This document shows positions 36,480-47,928 of a stretch of 64,000 nucleotides of DNA, piece by piece. Within the stretch, counting starts at the first letter, position 1. Each line of letters starts with the position of its first letter. The position numbers were made by a program, and so were the translations under genes. Origin of the DNA: Sclerotinia nivalis (taxonomy: Eukaryota; Ascomycota; Leotiomycetes; Helotiales; Sclerotiniaceae); NCBI GenBank assembly GCA_029531795.1, contig JAPEIS010000005.1, positions 2,354,001 to 2,418,000 on the forward strand, given 5' to 3'. The notes beneath the pieces are model-generated. The model saw only the letters and a list, made by a program, of their open reading frames with translations, ran no database searches and had not been told where the DNA came from.

Positions 36480-39400
36480 GGAATTCTCACAGAAACGACG
36501 CAGCTAAAAAGCTTCGATGATTTCCAAGTTAACAACAAAACAAACTTTTCCTTGGCCGAGGGATGGATTATGAGTCATGTAGATGAAGCAGATGTTGAGA
36601 CGCGATTCGGATACGATCAGATTGGCCGACAGATCAGTACCACGGTTTCTCCTGGTACCGTATATGAAGCAACGCAAACTCATGAATATGTTCTTTCACG
36701 CGACACAGCAGGATACACTGTCACGGTAACTGATGCCAAAGGACTGAAGACGCGATCAACCACCGATGGTTTGCAGCGGGTCTGCCAGGTAGAAAGACAA
36801 GATGATGATGGGGAGTCAAAATCGGGCTCCTATACAGGCACCTTTCGCATTGTACAGGAAAAGAGTTACAATGCACTTGGTCAATGCATTAGATTGACAG
36901 ATATTGACTGGCTCAGGTCTTCAAAGGGACCGAAGAGACAGTCTGCCATCTATGACTATGAATACAATGGTTGGGGTCAGGTTTGCAAGGTGACCGATAG
37001 TAATGGAGTTGTCACTTTGGCAACTTCAGATCCAATTGCGCAGACGTACACCGAGGGCATCAAGGACGAAGGCCATAAGAAAGCAACTTTTGAGTCTCAA
37101 GATCATCTCATCCAAACGGCACTTCTGAATGCAAATGGTAGCATTTATAGCAGTGTTAACTATACCAATGACGGTTTGGGTCAAAAAATCCTAGAAAAAG
37201 ACAGCCTTGACCACAGAACCCAGTACATTTACGACTGCTTCAATCGTGTGAAGCAGACAACATGGCCAGACAGTCGTATCGCGAGAACTCAGTATGCAGG
37301 TCATAGCACTGACCCGCTGCCCGAGTCTATCCAGGTGTCGGGCATCACTCTGGGCCAACAGCCTTTCGACGGACTGAGTCGTGCAAGAAGCCGGCAAATA
37401 GCCAACCGAAAAACTCTCCTATCATATGAAAATAGCTCGCCTAAGCCTAGCGACATCACGACGCCTAGGAAAGACAAGGTTCACTTGGATTACGAGAAAG
37501 CTCTGAACTACGCTCTGAAGGATTTGAAAACAAGTGATGATCCATGCAGCTACCAGTACAATCCTCAAACAGCTGAAGTTTGGAAGAGCGAGAATACATA
37601 CTGTACAGAGGAGTTGAAATATCTGCCTTCAGGATTATTGAAATCTGAAAGCATAACCATCCGACAAGAAACGGAGACACAATTTTCGACAAAATATTCC
37701 TACTCCATGAATGGCAGACTCCAAGGTTATACTGATGTCCATGGCCAAGACCAAGTGTCAGATTATGATGATTATGGACGACTCAAACAGCTATCGCAAG
37801 GACCATTGACAATTACACTCAGCTATGACAATGGAAACCGCCTCGCACAAAGTATCGTGCATGATAGAGAGAAAGATAAAAGCCTAACAACGGTTTTGAA
37901 ATACGATGATTTTGGACGCGAGACCGAGCGTACCGTCTCTCAAGACTCAACTATATTGTTCGTCCTGAGCCAGAAGGAATATGACACAGAGAATAGAGTC
38001 AAAAACCGTGAGTTGAAAGACGGCAGTGGAAACCTGACCCGACAGGAAACCTTCCAGTATGACAATATGGGTCGCTTATTTGATTATGAAGCTCAAGGAA
38101 AGGAAGTTCCGATTGACGAGCACGGGCACCAAGTACTCCGTCAGCAATATACCTTCACGGAAGTTGGCGGTCTGAAGCAGATTACTACCCACTTCCAAGA
38201 TGGTAGTCAGAACATCACTGTGTATACGTATTCTGATCACGACCCTTGCCAGCTCATTCTCATCACGAACACGCACCCGCATTACAATCCACAGATTAAA
38301 CTTGAGTATGATGACAATGGATGTTTGACTCGGGACGAACAGGGCCGTATTCTCGAATATGACACTTCTGGTACACTGAAAACCGTACGCAATGTGGACC
38401 AAACAGTCTTGTGTCAATATTACTACGACTCCAATGGCAGGTTACTTACCCAGAAGGTACCCGGCAAGTCTGATCATCACCTTCATTATCGAGGAGACAC
38501 ACTGGTTGCTGCAACTAGCGGAGACACCAAGGTTAGCTATGTATCCAGCGGAGATCAACACTGGGGCCAAATTCTCCAGGAGAGTGAACAAACGACCACC
38601 CAGCTCTGGACTTCCGATATTCACCAATCTACTCTCGCCTGGTTGGACACAGGTAAACCATCTGAAATCCATAGCCAAGTCTACATGCCTTATGGTTTTT
38701 CCAGTCACCAGTCTGCTATCGGATGGAACGGACAATGGCAAGACCCTGTCACAGGGTGGTATCATCTTGGGAACGGTTATCGCGTGTATAATTCAATTCT
38801 GATGCGCTTCCACAGCCCAGATTCCTGGAGTCCCTTCACCTCTGGAGATATAAACACCTACGCCTACTGTTGCTGTGATCCAATCAACCGAGTTGACCCC
38901 TCAGGGCATTTCAGCATATTTGGTATCCAAATAACATGGCGCAATTTAGCCCAAGCTGTCGTTGGATTTGCGCTGAGTGTTCTGGCAGGTATCCTCACTG
39001 ACGGTGCCTCATTGGCAATTGAAGTTGGTGTCGATCTTTCCGTTGCTGTTGCATCTAATGTGGGAACCGGCGCTTTGTATGATGTTGCCGAGGGAAGAGT
39101 GCCTAATTTGCAGAGTGTTGGGAGTGATGTCTTATTTGGCGGTGTAGGCAATATGGTCGGAAGAGGTTTGTCTTGGGGGGCCAACAAGGCTTTCAAGTCA
39201 ATTAGTGAAACGCTCGAACAACTGCTTGCCGGTGCGGAGAAGCTACGCGTAGCAGGTGGTGAACCAGTTAAGCCTAGTCAAATTGGCATCATTCGCTCTT
39301 TTAAACGATTTAAATTACAGGCTGAGCAATTCAGCAAATTCAATTCGTGGAATAAGATGAGTGCGGCAGATAAGAAGCTTTTCAACAAAGGTCTGGCGGA

Positions 39401-39713
39401 TATGAAGGCTAAAATCAATCAAATAGAAAGTAGAAAACCCTGGACATGGGTTCAACCAAAAGGTTTGTCAAATGTTGGAGGTAAAACTGGTGCAGCATCG
39501 CGGATTCTTGTCGACTTCCGTAGGTTGATAAGGGAGGAGAGACTAAGCCCCATAGAGGCAGCAAAGATGGCAGGCGATACGAAATTAACGTTGTTCAGAG
39601 ATTCAAATCCGCGACAGTGGGAGATTAGGACTTCAGGAGGCGATAGAGTCACATTTCTCATGGATAACAAAAGTCGAAAGATCACTATCCAAGAGGTTGG
39701 CGGGCACTCTTGA
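36480..39713 (+). pseudogene. RHS/YD-repeat toxin-like protein, core and variable C-terminal part
   Basis: About 1,077 codons continue the RHS gene after the insertion; the first in-frame ATG is at 36,570, so this part alone has no natural start. Many YD repeats are visible (YDQIGR, YDDYGR, YDDFGR, YDNMGR, YDSNGR). They end at about 38,780-38,910 in the canonical RHS-associated core (NGYRVYNSILMRFHSPDSW, then NRVDPSGH), where bacterial members cleave themselves to release a C-terminal toxin. The last 270 residues form the variable tail: a hydrophobic Gly/Ala-rich segment with repeated small residues, then a basic, helical region and a short domain ending VTFLMDNKSRKITIQEVGGH, which resembles the last strands of RelE/ParE-type RNases. 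That toxin assignment is tentative. No immunity gene is recognisable directly downstream. Confidence 0.82.
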
Positions 39714-41120
39714 GGCGGTTAATTAGTTCTTTGCTATAGTATACTTCAAAGCGTTTTCAACAACCGGTTGATAGAATATCATTGAGTCAAAGAATTTGAT
39801 CAAGACTACAGTACTGCACATCTGGCTAAATATACTGGGATAACGAAGTGAACTATGCTATTCGTTCTCGCCGCTTACATGGAAGTGTTTCTTCAAATCA
39901 CGGCTGTCATAATAACAGAATATCTCCGAAAGGAATCTTGCATTTATAGCCGCAGCCCAAGACAAATTAAATACCATAAAGGACCAGCATTGGCCACTTA
40001 AACCTGACATTACAACAAATAGGAACTTCCTACCAGTAGGCCAAATAATATCTTTACTACAAAGAGTGCCAATCCCCTGGCTTTCGGAGATAGTGAATAT
40101 CAAGTTCAAATGATGTCAATCATGATGAACAAGCACGAAAATGGTGGAACAAATTCTTACTTCGACGTCGTTGTAAAGGATATTAATAAAACCCTACTTT
40201 CTTAGGGCCGGTGTATGTAGCCAGGAGATATATTCATTATTGTGCTTGCTGAAGATAAACTCGAGAAGAGGTGGGATATTTGTGAAGATCTCCAGAAGAT
40301 TTGTTCCCTCTCCTCTCGGTTCTGTACGTAAGCGCTCGGGTGAACATCGGTCTGAGTGCTATTTAATTCATCCAATCAGAACGAATACCTTGTTTCTTGT
40401 ACGGTAATGCTTACATGAACCACGAAACTCTCGAAAAATCAACAATCTCTCCCTCCACAGATAGATATTCATCTATAATAGTGTGCCAGCCAACTTACTT
40501 GAGGGATTATGTTGATTTCGCACAGATTCGTCTCACTTGTGCTTTTTATATCATCAGGAGTCGAGACCGGCAGACCAGCCGATCCTTCATCGGAATACAT
40601 CTCATCTGGGGGTAACCGCCGATGCAGTCGTGTGGCACATCCAAGGGTCGAAATCAAGATAAAGATTTCACTCTACTCTTTTATACGAAACACTCTGTCT
40701 GGTATATCAAGGAGGAAGAACTCACTATAACACGTCTAATAACTTCGACCTAGACCACATTCAAAGATATAATCGGTATCGATTTAAGATGCTTCTACAA
40801 TCAAGCAATCAAAGTCTCCAGAGATTTTTGGACCCACCCGAACTTATCGAAGGATTCTTTATATCAGGCTATCACCGTTACCACAGAAAATTGGCGGTAG
40901 GGTATTTGCTTTAGCCCTGTAGATGTCGTCCCAAAAGAGCTACACGATCTGTATCGCATGGCTATGCGCATATTAAATCTAATTTTAGTTATTTATTCTG
41001 TTGTATCTTCATCTTACTGCTTATACTTGCTGTGCGCTCATATTTCTTTGATCATTTCGTTCTCCCTATGTTGTGGGAAACTTTCCCTCTCTCGATTCTT
41101 AAATTTTTGGTAATTAATGA
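39714..41120. other. Intergenic region
   Basis: No supported gene is seen between the RHS gene and the next plus-strand gene. In particular, no open frame of convincing composition follows the RHS stop where an immunity protein would be expected. The last 150 bases (TTTCTTTGATC, CTCGATTCTT) are pyrimidine-rich, as in fungal promoters. Confidence 0.5.
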
Positions 41121-42267
41121 ATGCAATTTACAGCTCTCTTTATTTCAATGGTTTCCACAATCTTTTCCGATCAAATTCTTCAAACTTCAAGTGGAACAAT
41201 CACGACCTGGTTACCGTTATCTACAGCATGGCCTTCGACAGCAGCATGCTCAAGTCTAGTATACGTGGGCGGTGGGAAGGACGCAGGGAAAGTCTTTGGA
41301 TGGGATCCCCTATATCAAGCCGTTCTTGACACTGGTTCTCCAAGATGTTTTGCAGATGAAATGGTCAGTTGGTGGCTAGAGCCATCAAGTGTTACGATAT
41401 CTTTGGGACCGACATTTAATTGTCCTGCCGCGTATAGCACCGTTGCAACTTCTGTGCATCGTGCTGGGGTTACACAAGTTTTTTGTTGTCCTACGTATGT
41501 ATCCACAATGCTCCTACTTATCATACATGACTTACATATCCAGGGACTACAAACTCTCGGTTCTAATTCCATCCCACAGCTACGGCGACTATCCAACGCA
41601 GTGCATGTCCACCCTCACCTCTGGCGATATCCTCGAATATCAAACTCCCACCGGCGGCATTCACCAACCCACAAGTCTAACCGTTAGCGAAACATTACTT
41701 GTCCACGGAGAACATATAAATGGGTGGAACATCGACGATTCAGTATTCGCCTCCATGACCGGTTCTTCACGAACCTCATCAAACACCGCATCAATCACCT
41801 CAACTTCCACCGCAACCTCTTCCACAAACGGGGTATACACAACGACAATTGGAGGATGGGTTGGCGCAGTCACTACAAAAACATTAGAATCTGCCATCGC
41901 TTCCTCTTCGTCTTCAAATTCTCCACTATCCTCATCTGCAGCACCATCAGCCGGCACAAATTCCACCAGTAAATCACCCGCTATCGCAGCCGGTGTAGGT
42001 GTAGCTTCCGCCATCATAATTCTCGGTCTCGCTGCTGCATTATTCCTCTTCATACGACGACGAAAGAAACGTGCAATTACTAATACGAATATGATCAAAG
42101 AGATAGATTCTAAAGAAGTTTATCTTTCTCCCCAGCCATTTCCTCATGGACAATTCGCGAATGAATTATCAGTGGAGCGTCCACCAGGAGAAATGGATGG
42201 TGGGACAAATCCAAATGTGCCTCCAAAAGGGTACTATGCTCCTCTGCAACACGTTTATGAATTGTGA
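41121..42267 (+). CDS. Single-pass cell-surface protein with Ser/Thr-rich stalk
   Basis: Exons are 41,121-41,494 and 41,544-42,267; the 49-bp intron (GTATGT...TATCCAG) joins in phase to give 365 aa. Residues 1-17 look like a signal peptide (MQFTALFISMVSTIFSD). The outer part has conserved-looking Cys and Trp residues, including a CC pair (VFCCPT), and PSHSYGDYPTQC. It is followed by a Ser/Thr/Ala-rich stalk of about 120 residues, probably O-mannosylated. One membrane helix follows (AGVGVASAIIILGLAAALFL, about residues 272-293), stopped by RRRKKR, then a short Pro-rich cytoplasmic tail. This is the layout of fungal WSC/Mid2-like wall sensors and of many unnamed ascomycete surface proteins. I see no WSC domain, so function is open. 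Confidence 0.85.
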
Positions 42268-42692
42268 ATCAAAGTAACAATTGGGAAGCTTTTGAGAGAT
42301 TTGTAAGCGGTGGTAATAACTTCATGTAAATAATATATTGCGGAGTCACTGGATACCAAGGTTTGAAGGAACTATATTGATTGATTGAGTAGAAAATGAT
42401 AAAATGTATTAATTCTACCAAGCGGACTAGACTATTTGAAAGAGTGTAATACATTTCAATGAATGGATGGATGAATGCTAAAGCTATTATTGATAAGTAT
42501 ACTCAGCAATACAAAGACGATGTCTTTTACTACCACCCCGCCAAAACCTCCATTCCATCACAGACGTTCTCTCTTCCCATCATCCCACCCTCATATTACC
42601 AATGACCTCATCGTCTTACACCAATCCACGGTCTATCGGAATCCCCTCATTTCACCTCACCTCATCTCAAACGCCCCCTCCCTCCCCACAAT
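42268..42692. other. Convergent intergenic spacer
   Basis: This 425-bp spacer separates two convergent genes, the surface protein and the 725-aa unknown. It holds both 3' ends. The C-rich plus-strand half reflects the neighbouring minus-strand gene's composition. No other feature is seen. Confidence 0.6.
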
Positions 42693-44870
42693 CTAAATCC
42701 CCACCCCAGGCACCCCACCCAAAACATTCCTCCTCCTCCTCTCCGCCTCCCTCCCACTAGCCCCTCCTCTCTGTCCCTCCCACCCCTCCTCAGTCCCCCC
42801 ACAACAAACGAAGCAAATCCACTCACCACCCCTATCCAACCAATTTTCCACTTTCCTTTTCGCACTTATGAGTTTACATTTCCAGCAAATACTCTCATCA
42901 ATATCTCTTTTCTCTTCTATTCTCCCCGTACTACCACCACCAGTAGAACCTTCATCATGATACGCAACCCCATTCCCATTCCCATTCCCATCCATCCTAA
43001 AAGAAGGACTCAACACATCCATCATCCTCGCCCCTGTCATAATCGGCACATGAACCGCCTGCTGTCCCGCATCAATATTGTCCGATTCCGGAATATGCAA
43101 CGCGCCAGACATGAAATATCCATTCGAAGTATTCGTACTGGTGCCAGCGGATGCAGGACGAGATGTCAATGGTGTACCTGTATCTCTAGTACGAATACTT
43201 GAACGATTTTCATGTTCGAGATCGATGATTCCGAGGTCGATTTCATCTCTACTTGTGTCTTCTGCATTTATGTCGCTGATGAGAGAGGGAGAGATGGATA
43301 TTCTTCGTTCTCTACCTCTATCACTGTTTCCATTAGCGCCGCTAATATCGAGTGAAGTTGAATTTTGAGAGAGAGAATGCGAAGAAGGATGAAGCGAGAT
43401 GCCTGGATCGCCCATAGGTTTTACACCACGGATATTGGGTGTGAGAGTAGCACGAGGAAGAGAAGCGACGGATGCGAGGGGTAGATATAGATTGCTTGAT
43501 GGATCATCGTATGCATTAATTGGCGAGTTGAATCTGCGGTTTAAATCATTGATAGCTTGTTGTCTCCCTTTCCGATGCGGACAACTTAATTTCGGGAATG
43601 GTACAGGATGATTATTCCATGGATCATCGACCAAAGGGTGAAGAGCCGTCGAACTAGTTGCTTCCATGGCATGTTGTAGATTAATCATTTCGGAATCGCG
43701 GGCTGTGGCGGAGGGAGTGAAGCGGACAAGTTTGGATTTTGCTTTTCCTTTGGCTTTGGTTATCGGGACTGTTATTGGAGCGGCTGATGGGATTGAAGAG
43801 GTTCGGGGATGCTCGGACGGAGCTGGGACTCGAATGGGTCGAGGTGCTTCGATTGGTGGCTCGGAGTCGATTTTATGGACAGGAGCACTGCTGAAGGGAT
43901 GAGTTTCGATGGCAGAGTAAACACTTTTTGGTACTCTGAAGCGAGGAGGAAGACGTGTGAGTCCAGGTGCAGATACTACTCTTCCTGTGAAAAAGGACCT
44001 CGAAGGCGTTGGTGAAAGAGTGAGGCCCGAGGATGGCATTCTAAGGAGACGTTGAAGACGGGTATGAGAGGGCATTAAATGCTGACGTGGACCGGGTCTT
44101 TGTGCTTCAGTCCAAGAAGGACATCCTGGCGGCGTGTCAGGACGTTCTGGGGGTGCAATAAGAGGTTCTTTGGGTTTGGCATAGACTTCGTGAATAGATA
44201 ATCTGCGTCGAGCAGCTTGATCAATCATGGCACATGCATCATGATAAGAATCCTTTATGGACCAGATATCGTCGAGACTAAATGATTGCTGGCGTCGAGG
44301 GCGATTCTTGGCTAGTATGAAGCTGTCACGATGACCAAGAAGTGGAGTGTTGGAAAGATCATCTGCGGATTTCGCACGACCTATACTACGATTTGTGGAT
44401 ATATCGTCTGCTGATTTGGTGCGAGTGATACTGCGCATGGTGCCATAACTCTTTTGTTCCGTTATGGTGTCCAGGACTGTGCCGTGGCCATAGAGAAACT
44501 CAGTGGTTGGTATAGGTTCGGGTCGAATAAGGATTGACGTCTGCCTCAAATTTTCGTTGTTAGGTGGAGAATTCTGGCAAATTGGTTGTTTGGAGGATGA
44601 TAATGTATCGGATTTATATACACTGTCCTCACTATTGCTATTTGAAAACAAAAATGCTTCGAATATTGAATTGTTAGAACTCATTGGAGATTCTTCTGAA
44701 GAGTCGGTTGGCCTGATGAAAGATCCCTTGCGGCGAATGTTCTTAGATTGCGCCTGTTGGGGTGATGTTGTCCTTGGCAGTAGAGGGTTTCTAGCAGCTT
44801 TGGCCAACGAAGAATTTGTGTGTACAACTGTTATGATATCCATGACGTAAGGAAGTATATCCAAAAGCAT
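42693..44870 (-). CDS. Hypothetical disordered protein with C-terminal CxxC pairs (725 aa)
   Basis: One long uninterrupted frame from an ATG at 44,870; a second ATG nine codons in could also serve. I do not recognise the family. The protein is largely polar, with Ser/Pro/Arg-rich stretches and two copies of a short motif, TKSADDIS and AKSADDLS, near residues 150-172. Other conserved-looking blocks are SFSLDDIWSIKDSYHDACAM, PPGCPSWTEAQRPGPR, and ALHPLVDDPWNNHPVPFPKL. The last 60 residues contain CWKC and, about 25 residues on, CFVCC, spaced like a small zinc ribbon. Serines in the repeated RxxS-type contexts could be kinase or 14-3-3 sites (inference). The G/C-rich 3' end differs from the AT-rich surroundings. 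The gene lies head to head with nothing close and tail to tail with the surface-protein gene. Confidence 0.75.
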   Translation of the reverse strand: MLLDILPYVMDIITVVHTNSSLAKAARNPLLPRTTSPQQAQSKNIRRKGSFIRPTDSSEESPMSSNNSIFEAFLFSNSNSEDSVYKSDTLSSSKQPICQNSPPNNENLRQTSILIRPEPIPTTEFLYGHGTVLDTITEQKSYGTMRSITRTKSADDISTNRSIGRAKSADDLSNTPLLGHRDSFILAKNRPRRQQSFSLDDIWSIKDSYHDACAMIDQAARRRLSIHEVYAKPKEPLIAPPERPDTPPGCPSWTEAQRPGPRQHLMPSHTRLQRLLRMPSSGLTLSPTPSRSFFTGRVVSAPGLTRLPPRFRVPKSVYSAIETHPFSSAPVHKIDSEPPIEAPRPIRVPAPSEHPRTSSIPSAAPITVPITKAKGKAKSKLVRFTPSATARDSEMINLQHAMEATSSTALHPLVDDPWNNHPVPFPKLSCPHRKGRQQAINDLNRRFNSPINAYDDPSSNLYLPLASVASLPRATLTPNIRGVKPMGDPGISLHPSSHSLSQNSTSLDISGANGNSDRGRERRISISPSLISDINAEDTSRDEIDLGIIDLEHENRSSIRTRDTGTPLTSRPASAGTSTNTSNGYFMSGALHIPESDNIDAGQQAVHVPIMTGARMMDVLSPSFRMDGNGNGNGVAYHDEGSTGGGSTGRIEEKRDIDESICWKCKLISAKRKVENWLDRGGEWICFVCCGGTEEGWEGQRGGASGREAERRRRNVLGGVPGVGI

Positions 44871-45123
44871 GAAGATAGAAGCAATGCAAGTAGCGAAAGA
44901 ATAAGACGATGATCAGAAAAGCCTCATATACATGGAGAATAAAGTCATGACAAGGAAGAAATGAAGCAAGAGCCTACTGGGTATTTATGTATAGAAAATT
45001 AAACTTTACAAAGTGTTTTATCTTATTGTGGAAGGAACTTCCAACCTCCACATGCCTGTGCCATTCTTTCCCAGTTAAACTCCGTCGCTATGATATGCCT
45101 CTCTACATGAGAAGAGAACTCTT

Positions 45124-47110
45124 TCAAGATGCCTCAGCCCCTTCGGCCGCCAGGGCCTTTCGATACTCCCTTGATGCCTTCTCTAAAGTTTTGATGGTAG
45201 GTTGCATCATTTCCCCGACTACTTTTGAGCCTCCGCCAACTGAATCAGGATTCCACTTAATTTTCTTTCCCGTCTTCTCCCAAACATCTCTCAAATGCGC
45301 CTTCTGTCTCTCGATAATCTCATCTCTTTCATGCTCAGCATCAGCCGCGACAGCATTGATCCGATCCATGGCTCTGTCAAGTGTTTCGACCATTTTTGCA
45401 AGCTCACCTGCTCGATCAGGATCTCCCGAGAGAAATATAAGCCAGAAATGATGAAGAAACTCAACAGTAGTAGCATGTGTCAGCGCCAATCTATCAAAAA
45501 GCTTCTGCGATAGACCCGCTAGCGCAGATGTGGTATTAGATCCATCCATCTCTGTCCGCCGTGCTGCAATTCCTTCAAAAACTTGTTTTTGGGCATCGAT
45601 GAGACTACTTTTACTTCCGACGTGGGGAGTCTTCTGTTCTTCCTCTTCCTCGCTGTCGCTTTCTTCATTTACCCCAATAGCTGTTCGCAGGTCTAAGCCA
45701 CCAGCGGAGTCAGTATTCATCAATGTGGGATCGAGATCAGATTGTAGACCGAGCAAGACATCGGAGGGTATTTGCTTTGCATAAATCGCGGCTTCTTCGG
45801 ATATAGCAGACTTTTCACTCGAAAGGAATTGGCTCTGTTCTTTGATATTGAGCATAATCCGATTCTCTTCTGCGTCGCCTTGGAGATCCCTCAATGCTAA
45901 AGAATTGTAAGTTTCTTCATCCATGCCAATAGGGTCTGCAGGGTCTACATCAGATGGAGCAACATGGGCCATGATTTTCTCGCTCAAGCTGTTCAATGTT
46001 CGAACGATTGGTACTTTGCCTGTCGCTTCAGGACGCATGGTGAAGTCTTTTCGATTGCCTGCTTTGATACCCCCTTGATTTTGTTCATTACCCCCAAGAT
46101 CGATGATATGAGGAATATGAGTTGAAAGCAATCTTTGGTCGAGTCCATCATCGATATTGGCATTTAAGTACCTATCAAAAGTCGGGTCAAGACTATCTTG
46201 TTCAGTGATGCGCTCTCCCTTGAGTTTTTTGAATAGGCGACTAAGGAAAAATCTTGACCAAAAGTCCATCTCATTGAGTTTAGGAACGTTCTCATCGTAG
46301 ACCTTCTTAACCAGCGGATGTTGGCTGAAGATTAGTTGGACTTGCTCCGCACTGATATTCATCTTCAACTCTCCATCGACTTGGCGTGGTTTTACGGTAG
46401 AAAGGACATTGTAAGCACCCCTCTTTTGGCTCGATTCAACAGCATGAGCTCGCAGCAGATTTGTTCGCGCAGACCAGAACTGAGAATTAAACTGGGAGTC
46501 TGATGTTGTGTCTGGTTTGGTCCGCCTCGATTCCATATAAGTTCGCTGCAATGCTGGATCCTTCTTCATGAGAGATTGTTGCAGCTCAATGTCCGTTTTC
46601 AAATGAGCATCATCATAAAATCTAGCATTTCCATAGTTAGACTTCGACGTTACAGCGCTGGCCATTGCCATAGCTGCCGAAGCAGACCCCGAAGCAGGCC
46701 CCGAACCATTGGCTTTGGGCACATTTTCATCAGCGGCTTTCAATGCACTGATCAAATTTGTCAGGGCATCTTTGATGGCATTCGCTTCCCCACGTGGATT
46801 TGCAGGGGAGTTGAAATGGAAAAGATGAGTCACTGATTCCGGAGCATTTGCTGACTTCTCAAATATTTTCAGCATTACCTTTGCAGCGGTTTCTGGTGTT
46901 TGCTGCAGATCTGAAAGATGTCAATATACAATGTCAAAAAAATCTCGAAATCCTAGTGAACCCACTGGTAATGTCCGCTACAGCAATATTTACGACAGCT
47001 CCTCCATCGGCCTTCAGAGGTAGCCACTGGATCGACTTTCCGTCTTGGGATATACTCAAGGTTCCATCTTTTTTCTTATATACGGCAAGGCCTTGAGCAG
47101 GTGGCGCCAT
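45124..47110 (-). CDS. TFB1: TFIIH core subunit Tfb1/p62
   Basis: Exons on the minus strand are 47,110-46,966 and 46,910-45,124. The 55-bp intron (GTGGGTT...CTTTCAG) keeps frame and gives 643 aa, typical for fungal Tfb1. Residues 1-100 are the PH domain (VYKKKDGTLSISQDGKSIQW ... VTHLFHFNSP), which binds acidic activation domains and XPC/Rad4. Two BSD domains follow; the second is plain (MDFWSRFFLSRLFKKLKGE, about residues 263-281), with the invariant Phe-Trp pair. The C-terminal half has the helical segment LFDRLALTHATTVEFLHHFW and a charged coiled-coil end used to contact other TFIIH core subunits. The protein acts in the nucleus in RNA polymerase II initiation and nucleotide-excision repair. 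An upstream ATG exists at 47,137, but MAPP at 47,110 fits the family better. The gene is divergent from KGD1 across 0.8 kb. Confidence 0.95.
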
Positions 47111-47928
47111 GTTTTCATGCAAGACCCGAGTATGCACGTAACTGCATATGAGTAATAGTATGTACCCTTATGACAGAACAGCGATGCTTGTCTGTACCAA
47201 AAACCCAGGAGATAGCGGATTAAAGACACAAGATGAAAATGAAAGGAAGCCTAGAGGTATTTGAGTCGAATGCCTTAACTTTCAGCCTTTCTTCCCTCGT
47301 TTTTATACGTCTAATGACTTTTGTATTATTCTATGCAATGGAATAGAATGCAAACAGTCTGGTTAGATGCAATGATCAGGCTGTGTAAATATATGTATTC
47401 GTGTAGAAGATTTTGATATGCCTTGTTGATAGATTTGCTGTAATTGTTTCCTTATTTGGATTCAGCCTTTGATGATCTTTATCACTATAATTAATCCAGA
47501 CATGAATCTTTGAAAAATGCTGACACATCAATTATGGAGATGTGTGAAGCTAAACCTTTAATAGTTTAGCGTCTTTATCTTCCTTTCTCAGAAGGAAAGA
47601 ACCGGAATTAATAAAATCCGCTTTATCCCTGATTCGCCCCGGATGTACACCTCGGCAATCTATTTCCAAAAATTGCCTCACTTATGAGGTTACTGCCAAA
47701 ATCTTGGCCATCATTTGTTCCACCCAAATTCTGATCGGTGCGATCATTTGACTCGTCTGCCATTTCTTTCCGAACTGTTACGCATTTCTTGTATTTCCCC
47801 CCCCCCCCCCAAAAAAAATAAGACTTACTCCGCCTCTCATTTTCAACCTTGGTTGAATTCAACCTACCTACTCTACTCTAATAAACACCTCCAAGTTCGG
47901 TCTTTTCCTATTCGCATTGGCAGGCGCA
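47111..47928. promoter_or_regulatory. Divergent promoter region between TFB1 and KGD1
   Basis: An 818-bp gap with the two genes facing away from each other. It contains a run of 14 C followed by 8 A at 47,797-47,818, about 115 bp upstream of the KGD1 start, and a CTACTCTACTCTAATAAACACC leader. No TATA box is obvious for either gene, as is usual for housekeeping promoters. Confidence 0.6.
47797..47818. repeat. C14-A8 homopolymer junction
   Basis: Fourteen C followed directly by eight A in the KGD1 promoter or leader. Homopolymers of this length are prone to length change and to sequencing error. Confidence 0.9.
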
